The position numbers were made by a program, and so were the translations under genes. Below the pieces are notes generated by a model that had not been told where the DNA came from, made no database searches, and was given only the letters and a program-made list of their open reading frames with translations. 64,000 nt of DNA from Spirochaetaceae bacterium bin103 (lineage in GTDB: Bacteria > Spirochaetota > Spirochaetia > SZUA-6 > Bin103). How positions within the stretch are numbered: the first letter of the stretch is position 1; each line of letters opens with the position of its first letter. Below, one piece after another: positions 37,109 through 46,205 of this stretch. The stretch covers positions 1 to 64,000 of the forward strand of contig MPNH01000003.1 of NCBI GenBank assembly GCA_002238925.1. The letters run 5' to 3'.

Positions 37109-38143
37109 ATGGAGAGGCTGAGCGGCCCGCCGCCGGGGCCGGGGCTGGAGCCGGCGCTGCCGGAGGGCAAGATCGATGCGGCCGTGCTCGCCGGCCTGCT
37201 GCCGGACGGCGGCGCGCGCCCGGACGTTCTGGTCGGCGCCGCCATCGGCGAAGATGCGGCGGTGGTTGCGGGAGCCCCGCGCCTGGTGATGACCGGCGAT
37301 CCGATTACCCTGGCCGGCGATGCAATCGGGCGGTACGCGGTGGCGGTCAACTGTAACGACCTGGTCGCCATGGGCGCCGAGCCGCGCTACCTCACCACCA
37401 CCGTTCTGCTGCCGCCGGGCACTACCCGCGGCGCACTGGAGGAACTGTTCGCGGAGCTCGCGGCGGCAGCGAACAGCGCCGGGGTCGCGTGGGTGGGCGG
37501 CCACACCGAGATTACCGGCGCCGTGACCCGGCCGGTGGTGGCCGCCGCCGCGGTCGGCATGCTGGAAGGCGAGCCGTGGTCGAGCACCCGGGTGCGGCCG
37601 GGCGACGCCATCGTGCTCACCAAGTGGGTGGCGCTGGAGGGCACCACCCTGCTCGCCCGCGAACGCCGCGACGCGGCCGCCCTGCTCGGCGACCGGCACG
37701 CCGCCGCGGCCCGCTGGCTCGACGCCCCCGGCATCAGCGTGGTGGCGGAGGGCCGCGTCCTGCGCGCGTTCGAGGTCCACGCCGCCCATGATCCCACCGA
37801 GGGCGGCGTCGCCGCGGGACTGCACGAGCTGGCGTCCTGTTCCGGGGTAGCCATCGAGGTCGACGCCGCGGCGGTGCCGATTCGGGAAGCGACACGGCGC
37901 TTGTGCCGCACGCTGCGCATCGACGCGCTCGGCCTGCTCGCTTCCGGGGCGCTGCTGTTCAGCGCGGCTCCGGAGGAGGCGGAGCGCGCGGCAGCGGCAC
38001 TGCGTGAAGCCGGTATCCCGGCCGCCGTGATCGGCGCCGCACACGGCGGCAGCGGCGTCACCCTGCGCACCGCGTCGGGAAGCAGGCCGCTGCCGGCCTA
38101 CCCGGTGGACGAGATTTACCGCGTCGGGTCCGAGGTACCCTGA
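37109..38143 (+). CDS. AIR synthase-family protein (HypE/SelD/PurM fold)
   Basis: A 344-residue protein of the PurM/HypE ATP-binding fold. Visible blocks: GAAIGEDAAVV (N-terminal), YAVAVNCNDLVAMGAEPRYL, VGGHTEITGAVTRPVV and AHDPTEGGVAAGLHEL. It lacks the C-terminal Cys of true HypE and no hydrogenase genes are near, so it is probably a stand-alone phosphotransfer enzyme of unknown substrate. An ATG three codons upstream (37100) is also possible. The next gene starts three bases after its stop. Confidence 0.82.
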   Translation: MERLSGPPPGPGLEPALPEGKIDAAVLAGLLPDGGARPDVLVGAAIGEDAAVVAGAPRLVMTGDPITLAGDAIGRYAVAVNCNDLVAMGAEPRYLTTTVLLPPGTTRGALEELFAELAAAANSAGVAWVGGHTEITGAVTRPVVAAAAVGMLEGEPWSSTRVRPGDAIVLTKWVALEGTTLLARERRDAAALLGDRHAAAARWLDAPGISVVAEGRVLRAFEVHAAHDPTEGGVAAGLHELASCSGVAIEVDAAAVPIREATRRLCRTLRIDALGLLASGALLFSAAPEEAERAAAALREAGIPAAVIGAAHGGSGVTLRTASGSRPLPAYPVDEIYRVGSEVP

Positions 38144-38146
38144 ACG

Positions 38147-38899
38147 ATGGCCCATGTGCAGGCGCCGTGGCCGTTTCGGCTCGCCGATCCACTGTCCGTG
38201 GACGGTAACCCGGTGGCCGCGGCCGAGGTGGTGGCCGCCGTCGGCCCCACGCTTACGCCCGAGCGCCGGCGGCGTATCGACGAGGTGGTGGCGGCGCGCA
38301 CGTTCGCCGTGGCGCCGATCCTGGAACAGGTCGCCGACGCCGGCAACATCGCCGCGGTGCTGCGCAGCGTGGAGGGACTGGGGTTCGGCGGCGTGCACCT
38401 CGTGCCGGCGGCCACCGGCGGTCGCGAACGGCCGCCCAACCGGGTAACGCAGGGTGCCGACAAGTGGCTGCTGACCCGCTCCTGGGACAGCCCGGCGGCC
38501 TGCGTCGCCGGCCTGCGCGCCGCCGGCTACCGAATCGCCGCCACCATGCCGGGAGGTCGCAGCATCCCGCTGGCATTGCTCGACCTCGGCACGCCGGTGG
38601 CCATCGCTTTCGGCAACGAGCACCGCGGCGTGAGCAAGTCCCTGGCGGCCGAGGCGGACGAACTGGTCACCGTGCCGATGCACGGGTTCAGCCGCAGCTT
38701 CAACGTCAGCGTGGCCGCGGCCGTGGTGCTCGCTCACCTGCGCGACCGCCTGCCGCGCGAAACGAGCAACTGGCAGCCGACGGCTGCGCAGCGGCTGCTC
38801 CTCACCGCGCACTACTACCTCGCCGCGCAGCCGCACGCGGCCAGCCTGCTGCGCCGCGGCGGCGCCCTCGGTACGCAGCCGCCGCCCGCTACGCTCTGA
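38147..38899 (+). CDS. TrmH/SpoU-family RNA 2'-O-methyltransferase
   Basis: A 250-residue SPOUT enzyme. Motif 1 DAGNIAAVLRSVEGLGFGGV (about 65-84), motif 2 VAIAFGNEHRGVS (about 150) and motif 3 GFSRSFNVSVAAAVVLAHL (about 184) form the knotted AdoMet site, with the catalytic Arg in NIAAVLR. Overall it resembles TrmH, which methylates G18 of tRNA. It is probably in one transcript with the AIR synthase-like gene. Confidence 0.9.
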   Translation: MAHVQAPWPFRLADPLSVDGNPVAAAEVVAAVGPTLTPERRRRIDEVVAARTFAVAPILEQVADAGNIAAVLRSVEGLGFGGVHLVPAATGGRERPPNRVTQGADKWLLTRSWDSPAACVAGLRAAGYRIAATMPGGRSIPLALLDLGTPVAIAFGNEHRGVSKSLAAEADELVTVPMHGFSRSFNVSVAAAVVLAHLRDRLPRETSNWQPTAAQRLLLTAHYYLAAQPHAASLLRRGGALGTQPPPATL

Positions 38900-39105
38900 T
38901 CCGAGCACTGACCCGGAGATACGGCACCCGCTCCGCAACGATTGCTTTGGCGACGCCCTGGCCGGTGCACACGGCACCGGGCGCAGTCACTCGGCGCTCG
39001 CTCCCGCTCAACTGCCAACCGGAGGGCAACGCGGCCCGGGGATCCGTGCGCCCGGTGCGGGCGGCCGATTTGCATTTGCGCTCGGGGCCGGGTAACGTGC
39101 AACGC

Positions 39106-40719
39106 ATGGTCGGGGCGACGGGTTGCGTCCGATCGCGCACGGTTGTTCCATCGCTCGCCGTAATCGGCATCGTGCTGATCGGATGCGGCGGGCGGGCGTT
39201 CGAATCCGGGGCGGCTGCTGCAACTGCCGCTCACGACGAGATCGTGTGGCACGCCGGCGACGTCGACTCGGCGTTCGCGGCGGCGCGCGCGGCGGGCAAG
39301 CCGGTGCTGTTGTACTGGAGCGCTGACTGGTGCCCGCCGTGCAGCCGGCTCAAGGCGACGGTGTTCCGAAGCCCGGAGTTCGTCGCACGCACCAAGCTGT
39401 TTGTGGCGGTTCACCTGGACGGCGACGAGCCGGGCGCGCAACGACTCGGCGAGCAATTCGACGTCTACGGCTATCCCACCGTTGTCGTGCTGTCGCCCGA
39501 CCGGGAAGAGATTACCCGCATCGCGACCACCATGGAGACGGCGCAGTACGTGCACGCGCTCGATCTCGCCCTGGCCGCCAGCCGACCGGCGTCCGCCGCC
39601 TACGCCGCCGTGCTCGGCGGTGCAGCCACCGATGCCGACCTGCGCCTGCTGGCCTACTACTCGTGGAGCCAGGACAGGGAGCGGTTGGTCGCCGAGCCGC
39701 AACTGTCGGCCGCGCTGAAGGCCCTGGAAGCCGCCTACCCGCCGCACTTGGCGGTGGAGAAGTCGCGCCTGTTCATGGCCTTCCTCGCCGCCCACGCCGT
39801 GGCCGCCGCGAATCAGGGGAAGACCGCGCTGCTGAGCGGCGACGAGCTGCCCTGGGCTCGAGTGCGCCTGCGCGAGATCCTGCATGACCCGGCATTGATC
39901 GAGGCCAATTCGCTGGCGGTCGTGTACGGCGCCCACTGGGCTTTCGCGATGGTCGCCCAACCGGCCGACGCCGGCTCCGCGGCGCTGGCGGCCGCATGGG
40001 AAGCCGTGCTCGCCGGCATGCGCGCAGATCCGGCATCGTCCGCGGTCACCCGGATCGCGACGCTGTACGGCACCCTGTGCCTGCTCGGCGCCCGCCAACC
40101 CGACCACGCACCCCCCGCACCGCTGGTCCGGGCGGTGCACCGGGAGGTGCGCGAGGCGGACCGCGCCACCGACGACCCATACGCACGGATGACGTTGTTC
40201 TCGGTCGCGTACCACGCGTTGTCGGCTGCCGGGCTGTACGACGAGGCATACGACTTCATGACCCGGGAAGTGGAGCGCTCGCACTCGCCGGACTACATCA
40301 TGCTGGCGCTCGCCCGCTGGACGCAGTGGAAGGGGCTGCCGCCGGAAGCGCTGTCCTGGGCGGAGCGGGCCTGGCGGGAGGCGCGCGGCCCGGCAACCCG
40401 GTTCGAGCGCGGCACCGCCTACGTGCACATGCTCGCCCAGTTGACCCCCGACGCCGGGGCGCGCATCGAAGACACCGTCATCGCCCTGTTCCGGGAAGCG
40501 AGCAAGGCACAAGACGCGTTCTACCTGCGCACCACTCGCTACCTGCACCGCCTGGAGAACTACCTGCGAGCGTGGAACGCCGACGGCACCCGCGCCCCGA
40601 GCATGGCGCGCATCCGTTCCGAAGTGGCGGCCATCTGCGGCGCCATGGCCGACGCCGGCCCGTCGCGCACCACCTGCCGGACGTTCCTCGCCAACCAAGC
40701 GCCGGAGCCGGCGATTTGA
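39106..40719 (+). CDS. Thioredoxin-fold lipoprotein with long helical C-terminal region
   Basis: A 537-residue envelope protein. The signal is a lipobox type (VIGIVLIGCGG, Cys near residue 27). Residues about 45-150 form a thioredoxin fold with the redox pair in YWSADWCPPCSRLK and the cis-Pro region YGYPTVVVLSP. The remaining 380 residues are helical and Ala-rich, like TPR-type repeats, with no catalytic motif. It likely reduces or isomerises disulfides at the membrane. An in-frame GTG nine bases upstream is an alternative start. The 206 bases before it hold nothing recognisable. Confidence 0.78.
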   Translation: MVGATGCVRSRTVVPSLAVIGIVLIGCGGRAFESGAAAATAAHDEIVWHAGDVDSAFAAARAAGKPVLLYWSADWCPPCSRLKATVFRSPEFVARTKLFVAVHLDGDEPGAQRLGEQFDVYGYPTVVVLSPDREEITRIATTMETAQYVHALDLALAASRPASAAYAAVLGGAATDADLRLLAYYSWSQDRERLVAEPQLSAALKALEAAYPPHLAVEKSRLFMAFLAAHAVAAANQGKTALLSGDELPWARVRLREILHDPALIEANSLAVVYGAHWAFAMVAQPADAGSAALAAAWEAVLAGMRADPASSAVTRIATLYGTLCLLGARQPDHAPPAPLVRAVHREVREADRATDDPYARMTLFSVAYHALSAAGLYDEAYDFMTREVERSHSPDYIMLALARWTQWKGLPPEALSWAERAWREARGPATRFERGTAYVHMLAQLTPDAGARIEDTVIALFREASKAQDAFYLRTTRYLHRLENYLRAWNADGTRAPSMARIRSEVAAICGAMADAGPSRTTCRTFLANQAPEPAI

Positions 40720-40768
40720 CAGCGCCCGCGGCCATCTCCTACAGTGCGCGGCGCGGAACGCACCTGAC

Positions 40769-41974
40769 ATGATCATTGAACCGAGAATTCGCGGCTTCAT
40801 CTGCATGACCGCGCATCCCGACGGTTGCGCCGCCCACGTGGCGGAACAGATCGACTACGTACAGCGGCAGCCCGCGGTCGGCGGGCCGCGCCGGGTGCTG
40901 GTCATCGGCGCCTCCACCGGCTACGGTCTGGCCTCCCGCATCGTGGCCGCGTTTGGCTGCGCCGCCGACACCGTGGGCGTGTTCTTCGAGCGCCCGGCCG
41001 CCCGGCGCCGCACCGCGTCGGCCGGCTGGTATAACAGCGCCGCCTTCGAACGCGCCGCGCACGCCGCCGGACGCGGCGCCTGGAGCATCAACGGCGACGC
41101 GTTCTCCAACGAGATCCGCGAGCAGACGCTCGACCTGGTCGCCAGGGAGCTCGGCCAGGTGGACCTGGTGGTGTACAGCGTGGCGGCCCCGCGCCGCATC
41201 CACCCCGACACCGGCGAGGCGTTCAATAGCGTGCTCAAGCCGATCGGCGCCCGCTACGACGGCACCACCATCGACCCCAACAGCGGCGCCGTCTCGACCG
41301 TGCAGATCGAACCGGCCGACGAGACCGACATCGCCAACACGGTGGCGGTGATGGGCGGCGACGACTGGCGCCTGTGGAGCGGCGCCCTGCACGAGGCCGG
41401 CCTGCTGGCGCCGGGCTGCCGCAACATTGCCTACACTTACGCCGGCCCCTCCTACACGCACGCCATCTACCGCGCCGGCACCATCGGCCGCGCCAAGCAG
41501 CACCTGGAGCAGACGGCCGGCGCGCTGGACCGCGAACTGCCGGCGCGCTCGCTGGTGTCGGTCAACAAGGCGCTGGTCACCCAGGCGAGCGCCGCCATCC
41601 CGGTGATCCCGCTCTACCTGATGCTCCTGTTCCGGGTCATGAAGGAGCGCGGCTCCCACGAGGGCGCGATCGAGCAGATCCATCGCCTGTTCGCCGACCG
41701 CCTGTACACCGGCGCGGAGATTCCCACCGACGCCGACGGACGGGTGCGAATTGATGACCGGGAGATGGATGCGGAGGTGCAGCAGGAGGTGGAGCGGCGC
41801 TTCACGGCGTTTGCGGACGGCGGCGGCGCAGACCGGATCGCGGAACTGGCCGACCTGGACGGCTACCGCAACGAGTTCCTGCGCCTGTTCGGCTTCGGCC
41901 TGCCCGGAATCGACTACGCCGCCGACGCCGACCCCGACATTGCCATCCCCTCCATCCCGCCCGCCGCGGGTTAG
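40769..41974 (+). CDS. fabV: Enoyl-ACP / trans-2-enoyl-CoA reductase FabV
   Basis: A 401-residue NADH-dependent reductase that finishes fatty-acid elongation cycles. The nucleotide motif is VIGASTGYGLA (46-56) and the FabV signature Tyr234-x8-Lys243 lies in HAIYRAGTIGRAK. The N-terminus (MIIEPRIRGFICMTAHP) is the usual FabV start. FabV is insensitive to many FabI inhibitors. The gene is monocistronic. Confidence 0.95.
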   Translation: MIIEPRIRGFICMTAHPDGCAAHVAEQIDYVQRQPAVGGPRRVLVIGASTGYGLASRIVAAFGCAADTVGVFFERPAARRRTASAGWYNSAAFERAAHAAGRGAWSINGDAFSNEIREQTLDLVARELGQVDLVVYSVAAPRRIHPDTGEAFNSVLKPIGARYDGTTIDPNSGAVSTVQIEPADETDIANTVAVMGGDDWRLWSGALHEAGLLAPGCRNIAYTYAGPSYTHAIYRAGTIGRAKQHLEQTAGALDRELPARSLVSVNKALVTQASAAIPVIPLYLMLLFRVMKERGSHEGAIEQIHRLFADRLYTGAEIPTDADGRVRIDDREMDAEVQQEVERRFTAFADGGGADRIAELADLDGYRNEFLRLFGFGLPGIDYAADADPDIAIPSIPPAAG

Positions 41975-42012
41975 CTGGCAACCCGTACCACAGCCACAGC
42001 CACAGCCGGCGA

Positions 42013-42047
42013 ACTCGGAAGCATGGCGCGGAGATCGGCTTCCGAGT
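42013..42047. repeat. Hairpin repeat upstream of the AlbA_2 remnant
   Basis: A perfect 10-bp inverted repeat, ACTCGGAAGC (42013-42022) and GCTTCCGAGT (42038-42047), with a 15-base loop, ends one base before the ATG at 42049. The same core recurs inside the gene at 42505-42542. Confidence 0.6.
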
Positions 42048-42048
42048 A

Positions 42049-42695
42049 ATGAAACTCACCGAGATTCTGCGCCGGAGCGAAGGGAAGACGCTGGAGTTCA
42101 AACGCGATCTCTCCTCGCCCGCCGGGTTTCTCCGCACTGTCGTCGCCTTTGCCAATACCGCCGGCGGTGTCATTCTCATCGGCGTCCAGGATCGCACCAG
42201 GGACATCCGCGGAGTCGCCGACCCTCTCGATCTGGAGGAGCGCGTGGTCAACCTGATCAGCGATTCGATCAAGCCTCGGCTTCTCCCGGACGTGGAGCTG
42301 CTGAACTACCGCAATCTCCAGGTTGTAGCGGTAGAGGTATTTCCCAGCCCGGCGCGTCCGCACTACTTGGCGCGCGCCGGGCTGCAACGCGGTACCTACG
42401 CGCGGGTTGGATCATCCAACCGGCTAGCCGACGCGGCATTGGTCGCGGAGATGCGCCGCTATGCCACCGGCGAGTCGTTCGACGAGGGACCACTACCCGC
42501 GCTCGACTCGGAAGCGGTCGACTTCCGAGCCGCTTCCGAGTCGTTCGCCCCGGCGCGGACTCTGGCGCGGCACAATCTGCCAGGACCCGTCTGGTCAAGC
42601 TGGTGTCTCGCGGACTCGTGCGCGAGGTGGGCACCGGGCTGCACGATCCCAAGCGGCGTTACATCGCCAGCCGCGCGGTCCTGGGCGACGGCTGA
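42049..42695 (+). pseudogene. Decayed AlbA_2-domain regulator (internal deletion, frameshift)
   Basis: Residues 1-140 of the first frame form a good AlbA_2 domain (EGKTLEFKRDLSSP, VVAFANTAGGVILIGVQDR, TYARVGSSNRLAD). After about codon 180 (VDFRAASESFAPARTL) the homology ends. From about 42580 another frame encodes a winged-helix tail, ARTRLVKLVSRGLVREVG to the stop at 42693-42695. The ATPase-like middle, roughly 250 residues in intact relatives such as the gene at 30159-31391, is gone and the frames do not match. I read it as an inactivated regulator; a short AlbA_2-only protein could still be made. Confidence 0.75.
42505..42542. repeat. Second hairpin repeat inside the AlbA_2 remnant
   Basis: A perfect 13-bp inverted repeat, GACTCGGAAGCGG (42505-42517) and CCGCTTCCGAGTC (42530-42542), with a 12-base loop. 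It shares the ACTCGGAAGC/GCTTCCGAGT core with the hairpin at 42013-42047 and lies just before the deletion joint of the pseudogene. Confidence 0.65.
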
Positions 42696-42703
42696 CCGAC
42701 GAG

Positions 42704-44554
42704 CTACACGAGTGCGCTGCGGGCGGCGGCGGCGATGCCGGCGGCGTCCAGGCCCTGCTCGGCGAGCAGCTCGGCGCCCTTGCCGGAGTGCGGCGTGCGG
42801 CGCACCGCCAGCACGTGCACCGGGGTGGCGGTGCCGCTGACGGCGACGGCGACCGCTTCGCCAAGACCGCCCTCGGGGAAGTGGTCCTCGGCGGTGACGA
42901 TCGCCTCGGTGGCGGCGGCCGCTGCGCGCAGCCCCGCCTCGTCGAGCGGCTTGATCGAGTAGCAGTCGATTACCCGCGCCGCGATGCCCTCCGCCGCCAG
43001 CAGGTCGGCCGCGGCCAGCGCCTCGTGCAGGGTGACGCCGGCCCCGACCAGGGTTACCCGGTCGGCCAGCGAACTGCGCAGCACCTTGCTGCCGCCGAGC
43101 GCGAACTCTTCGTCGTTGCCGTAGATCACCGCCACGTCGGGGCGCGCGGTGCGCACGTAGGAGACGCCGTCGTGGTTGGCGCTGAGGCAGGTCAGCTTCT
43201 CCGCCGCCACGCCGTCGGCCGGGCACAGCACGGCGCTGCCGAGCACCGCGCGCAGCATCGACACGTCCTCCAGGCCCATCTGCGAGGCGCCGTCCTCGCC
43301 AATGGAGACGCCGGTGTGCGACCCGGCCAGCTTCAGGTTGGCGTGCGAGTGGGCGGCCATGCGGATCTGGTCGTAGGCGCGCGACAGGAAGGCGGCGAAG
43401 GTGGCCGCGAACGCGCGCTTGCCGCGCGCCTGCAGGCCGGTGGCGATGCCGATCATGTTCTGCTCGGCGATGTAGCACTCCACGCTGCGCTCCGGGAACG
43501 CGGCGAAGAAGGCGTCGGTAAAGGTGGAGTTCTTGACGTCGGCGTCGAGCACGAACAGGTCCGGGGCAGCGGCGCCGAGCTTGGCCAGGGCGGCGCCGTA
43601 CGCCTTGCGGGTGGCGATCTTGGCGCCCTTCTCGTAGCTGGTGGTCAGCGTGAGCGGGCCGCCCGCGGCGGGACCGTTCGGAGCCGCGGCCGGCGCGCCG
43701 CCGACGGCGGGCAGCTCCGGCGTGCCGATGGCCGCGATGCGCGCCTGCACCTCGGCAAGCGCGGCGTCCTGCTGATTGTCCGGCACTGCCTTGCCGTGCA
43801 TCGCCTCGTGGTCCTCCAGGAAGCTGACGCCCTTGCCCTTGACGGTGCGCGCCACGATGAAGCTCGGCCGGTCCGCGGCGCGTGCCGCGGCCAGGGCGGC
43901 CTGCAGCGCCGCCACGTCGTGGCCATCGCACTCGTGCACATCCCAGCCAAACGCGGCCGCCTTGGCGGCGTAACCGGCGCCGTCCCAGCCGAACAGCGTC
44001 GGGTCGCTCTGCCCGAGCCGGTTCATGTCCAGGATCGCGCACAGGTTGCTCACCCCGAGGTGGGGCGCCAGGTTCATCGCCTCCCACACCGAGCCCTCCG
44101 CCATCTCGCCGTCGCCGAGCAGCGCGTACACGCGCTGGCTTCCGCCGTCGTGGTTGATCGCCAGCGCCATGCCGATGGCGGCGGCCAACCCCTGGCCCAG
44201 CGAGCCGGTGGCTACCCGCACCCCCGGTGCGCGTCCGGGGATGGGATGGCCCTCGAGGCGGCTGTCGAAGTTGCGCAATTCGGCCAGCTCGGCTACCGGA
44301 ATGGTGCCCGCCTCCGCGTAGGCGGCGTACAGCACCGGCGCGGCGTGGCCCTTGGAAAGCACGAATTCGTCGTTGGCGAGCGAATCGGGATCGCGCGGAT
44401 CGTAGCGCATCTCGTCGAAGAACAGGACGCTCATGATTTCGGCGGCGGACATGCAGGTGGTGGGATGTCCGGAGGCGGAGGCGGAGGTCATGTTGATGGA
44501 GTGGACGCGCAGCATCTCGGCGCGGTATTGCAGGACGGCGGTATCGGTACTCAT
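42704..44554 (-). CDS. tkt: Transketolase
   Basis: A 616-residue single-chain transketolase, a thiamine-diphosphate enzyme of the pentose phosphate pathway. Motifs: SASGHPTTCMSAAEI, SKGHAAPVLYA, TGSLGQGLAAAIGMA, the ThDP motif GDGEMAEGSVWEAMN with LDMNRLGQSD, and in the C-terminal half AEQNMIGIATGLQARGKR and GEDGASQMGLEDV. The length matches the short (about 620) family. An AAGGAG site lies before the ATG at 44554. The upstream DNA is an extreme G/C tract. Its stop is nine bases from the AlbA_2 remnant's stop. Confidence 0.95.
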   Translation of the reverse strand: MSTDTAVLQYRAEMLRVHSINMTSASASGHPTTCMSAAEIMSVLFFDEMRYDPRDPDSLANDEFVLSKGHAAPVLYAAYAEAGTIPVAELAELRNFDSRLEGHPIPGRAPGVRVATGSLGQGLAAAIGMALAINHDGGSQRVYALLGDGEMAEGSVWEAMNLAPHLGVSNLCAILDMNRLGQSDPTLFGWDGAGYAAKAAAFGWDVHECDGHDVAALQAALAAARAADRPSFIVARTVKGKGVSFLEDHEAMHGKAVPDNQQDAALAEVQARIAAIGTPELPAVGGAPAAAPNGPAAGGPLTLTTSYEKGAKIATRKAYGAALAKLGAAAPDLFVLDADVKNSTFTDAFFAAFPERSVECYIAEQNMIGIATGLQARGKRAFAATFAAFLSRAYDQIRMAAHSHANLKLAGSHTGVSIGEDGASQMGLEDVSMLRAVLGSAVLCPADGVAAEKLTCLSANHDGVSYVRTARPDVAVIYGNDEEFALGGSKVLRSSLADRVTLVGAGVTLHEALAAADLLAAEGIAARVIDCYSIKPLDEAGLRAAAAATEAIVTAEDHFPEGGLGEAVAVAVSGTATPVHVLAVRRTPHSGKGAELLAEQGLDAAGIAAAARSALV

Positions 44555-44584
44555 GTTCGGCTCCTTGATTGCGGGTAGTAGCGG

Positions 44585-44650
44585 CGGGGGCGGGGGGGGG
44601 CCAAGGGGCCGCGCCGGGCGGGGGGGCCCGGCGCCACGACCGGGGGGGGC
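44585..44650. repeat. G/C homopolymer block with strong hairpin
   Basis: About 66 bases of G and C runs (up to nine or ten G in a row). Within it GCGCCGGGC (44611-44619) and GCCCGGCGC (44626-44634) form a 9-bp stem around a loop of six G. It lies between the transketolase start and the divergent aldo/keto reductase gene. Confidence 0.7.
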
Positions 44651-44734
44651 GCGGCGGTGCACAATGCGACCGCGACGGCAGGGCGCCCACGGCACAGTAT
44701 CGGGGCGGACCGTGCGCCGCAATGGGGGTGACGA

Positions 44735-45670
44735 ATGGAGTACCGGCGACTGGGACGCACCGGCCTTGAGGTGAGCGTGATGTCGCTCGGCTGCGGGGGG
44801 CCGAGCCGGCTGGGGCTGAGCACCGGACGCACCACCGAACAGTCCGCGGCCGTGGTGCGGGCGGCGCTCGACGCCGGGGTGAACTTCATCGACACCGCCA
44901 CCGCCTACCGTACCGAGCCGCTGGTGGCTGCCGGCCTGCGCGGCTGCCGCCGCGACCAGGTGGTGCTGTCGAGCAAGCGAGGGTTGCGCGCCGGCGACCG
45001 CCTGCTGACCGGCGCCGAGTTGGAGGAGGCGGTGGAGGCCAGCCTGCGGCGTCTCGACACCGACTACATTGACGTCTACCACCTGCACGGCGTCAGCGCG
45101 GAACAGTACGCGCACGCCCGCGACGAAATGGTGCCGGCGCTGCAGCGCATGCGGGATGCGGGCAAGGTGCGCTTCCTCGGCATCACCGAGCGGTTCGGCA
45201 CCGACACCGGGCACCGCATGCTGCGCGACGCCCTCGCCGACGGCCACTTCGACGTGCTCATGGTGGGCTTCAACATGCTCAACCACAGCGCCCGCGGCGG
45301 CGTGCTGCGCGTGGCGGCCGACCGGGACATCGGGACCATGATCATGTTCGCCGTACGGCGCGCCTTCAGCCGTCCCGAGCGCCTGCGCGAGCTGCTCGCG
45401 GAACTGGCCGCGCGCGGCGAAGTGGACCGGGAACTCGCCGGCGCCGCCGATCCGTTCCGATTCCTGGCCGCCGAGTCCGACGATCTCGCCGACGCCGCCT
45501 ACCGCTACTGCATCGACGAGCCGGGCGTCAGCACCGTGCTGTCGGGCACCGGCAACGTCGACCACCTGCGCGCCAACGTAGCCTCGTTCGCCCGCGGCCC
45601 GCTGTCCGCCGGCGCCCGCGCCCACATCGGGCGCCTGTTCGCCGGCGTCACCTCCGTAAGCGGCAGCTGA
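44735..45670 (+). CDS. Aldo/keto reductase
   Basis: A 311-residue NADPH-dependent oxidoreductase with a TIM-barrel fold. It shows YRRLGRTGLEVSVMSLGCGG at the start, NFIDTATAYRTEPLV (catalytic Asp and Tyr), SSKRGL (Lys), DYIDVYHLHGV (His) and the cofactor end AYRYCIDEPGVSTVLSGTGN. Substrate unknown. It ends in a short convergent space facing the membrane-protein gene. Confidence 0.88.
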   Translation: MEYRRLGRTGLEVSVMSLGCGGPSRLGLSTGRTTEQSAAVVRAALDAGVNFIDTATAYRTEPLVAAGLRGCRRDQVVLSSKRGLRAGDRLLTGAELEEAVEASLRRLDTDYIDVYHLHGVSAEQYAHARDEMVPALQRMRDAGKVRFLGITERFGTDTGHRMLRDALADGHFDVLMVGFNMLNHSARGGVLRVAADRDIGTMIMFAVRRAFSRPERLRELLAELAARGEVDRELAGAADPFRFLAAESDDLADAAYRYCIDEPGVSTVLSGTGNVDHLRANVASFARGPLSAGARAHIGRLFAGVTSVSGS

Positions 45671-45675
45671 CGCCG

Positions 45676-45693
45676 GTCACCGCCTGCGGTGAC
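45676..45693. terminator. Candidate bidirectional stem-loop between convergent genes
   Basis: GTCACCG (45676-45682) and CGGTGAC (45687-45693) pair with a four-base loop, in the 64-base gap between two convergent genes. There is no T tract on either side, so intrinsic termination is only a possibility. Confidence 0.35.
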
Positions 45694-45734
45694 GAACAGC
45701 ACGAGCAGACACAACGCCGGCATGCGCGCGGCAG

Positions 45735-46205
45735 TCAGTACAGTTGCGGCGGCGCTATGGTGGTGCGCAGCAGCGGACGGCCCTCCCACGGGATGGACAC
45801 CGCCACCAGCGCCGCGGCGACGGCGATGAACAGCAGCGCGCGCAGCATCCGGCCGCGGCCGCCGCCGGCCTTGCGCGCGCGGATCCAGCCGGCATGCAGG
45901 ACGCCGATGGCCAGCAGGTTGAGCACCGGATGCTCGACAAGGAACTGCCGCACCTGGCTGTCGCCCATTGCCTCGCCGAAGTTGGCGAACCCGAACTGCA
46001 CGATGGGGCTGAGAAAGTAGAGGACCAGTCCGAGCAGAAACTGCAGGTCCCACACCCGGATCATCCACCGTCCGATGCCCTCGTCACCGTCGTTCCAGGG
46101 GCGGCCGCTCAGCAGGGCCGCCGCGTAGCGGAGCAGCACCAGGAGCACCAGCCCCAGCACCGCGTAGCGCAAGTAGGAGTGCACGGTCAGGATCGCGCTG
46201 TACAT
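45735..46205 (-). CDS. Small four-helix membrane protein
   Basis: A 156-residue membrane protein with four hydrophobic segments (about 12-33, 58-76, 95-110 and 122-140). The first segment has a His (TVHSYLRYAVLGLVLLVLLR) and the others contain a few polar residues (WDLQFLLGLVLYFLSPIVQF). It resembles uncharacterised cytochrome-b-like membrane proteins but I see no sure haem-ligand pairs. The start is ATG 46205; a GTG one codon upstream is possible. Confidence 0.7.
   Translation of the reverse strand: MYSAILTVHSYLRYAVLGLVLLVLLRYAAALLSGRPWNDGDEGIGRWMIRVWDLQFLLGLVLYFLSPIVQFGFANFGEAMGDSQVRQFLVEHPVLNLLAIGVLHAGWIRARKAGGGRGRMLRALLFIAVAAALVAVSIPWEGRPLLRTTIAPPQLY

Noticed and set aside
38900-39105. 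Gap searched for a tRNA or small RNA
   Set aside because: No cloverleaf, no promoter and no conserved protein-like short frame could be seen.
38815-40806. 663-codon minus-strand frame over the thioredoxin-fold lipoprotein gene
   Set aside because: No motif or plausible start; the plus frame has a lipobox and CPPC site.
42459-44690. Two long frames, one on each strand, overlapping transketolase
   Set aside because: Both are alternative frames of the transketolase gene; neither shows conserved motifs.
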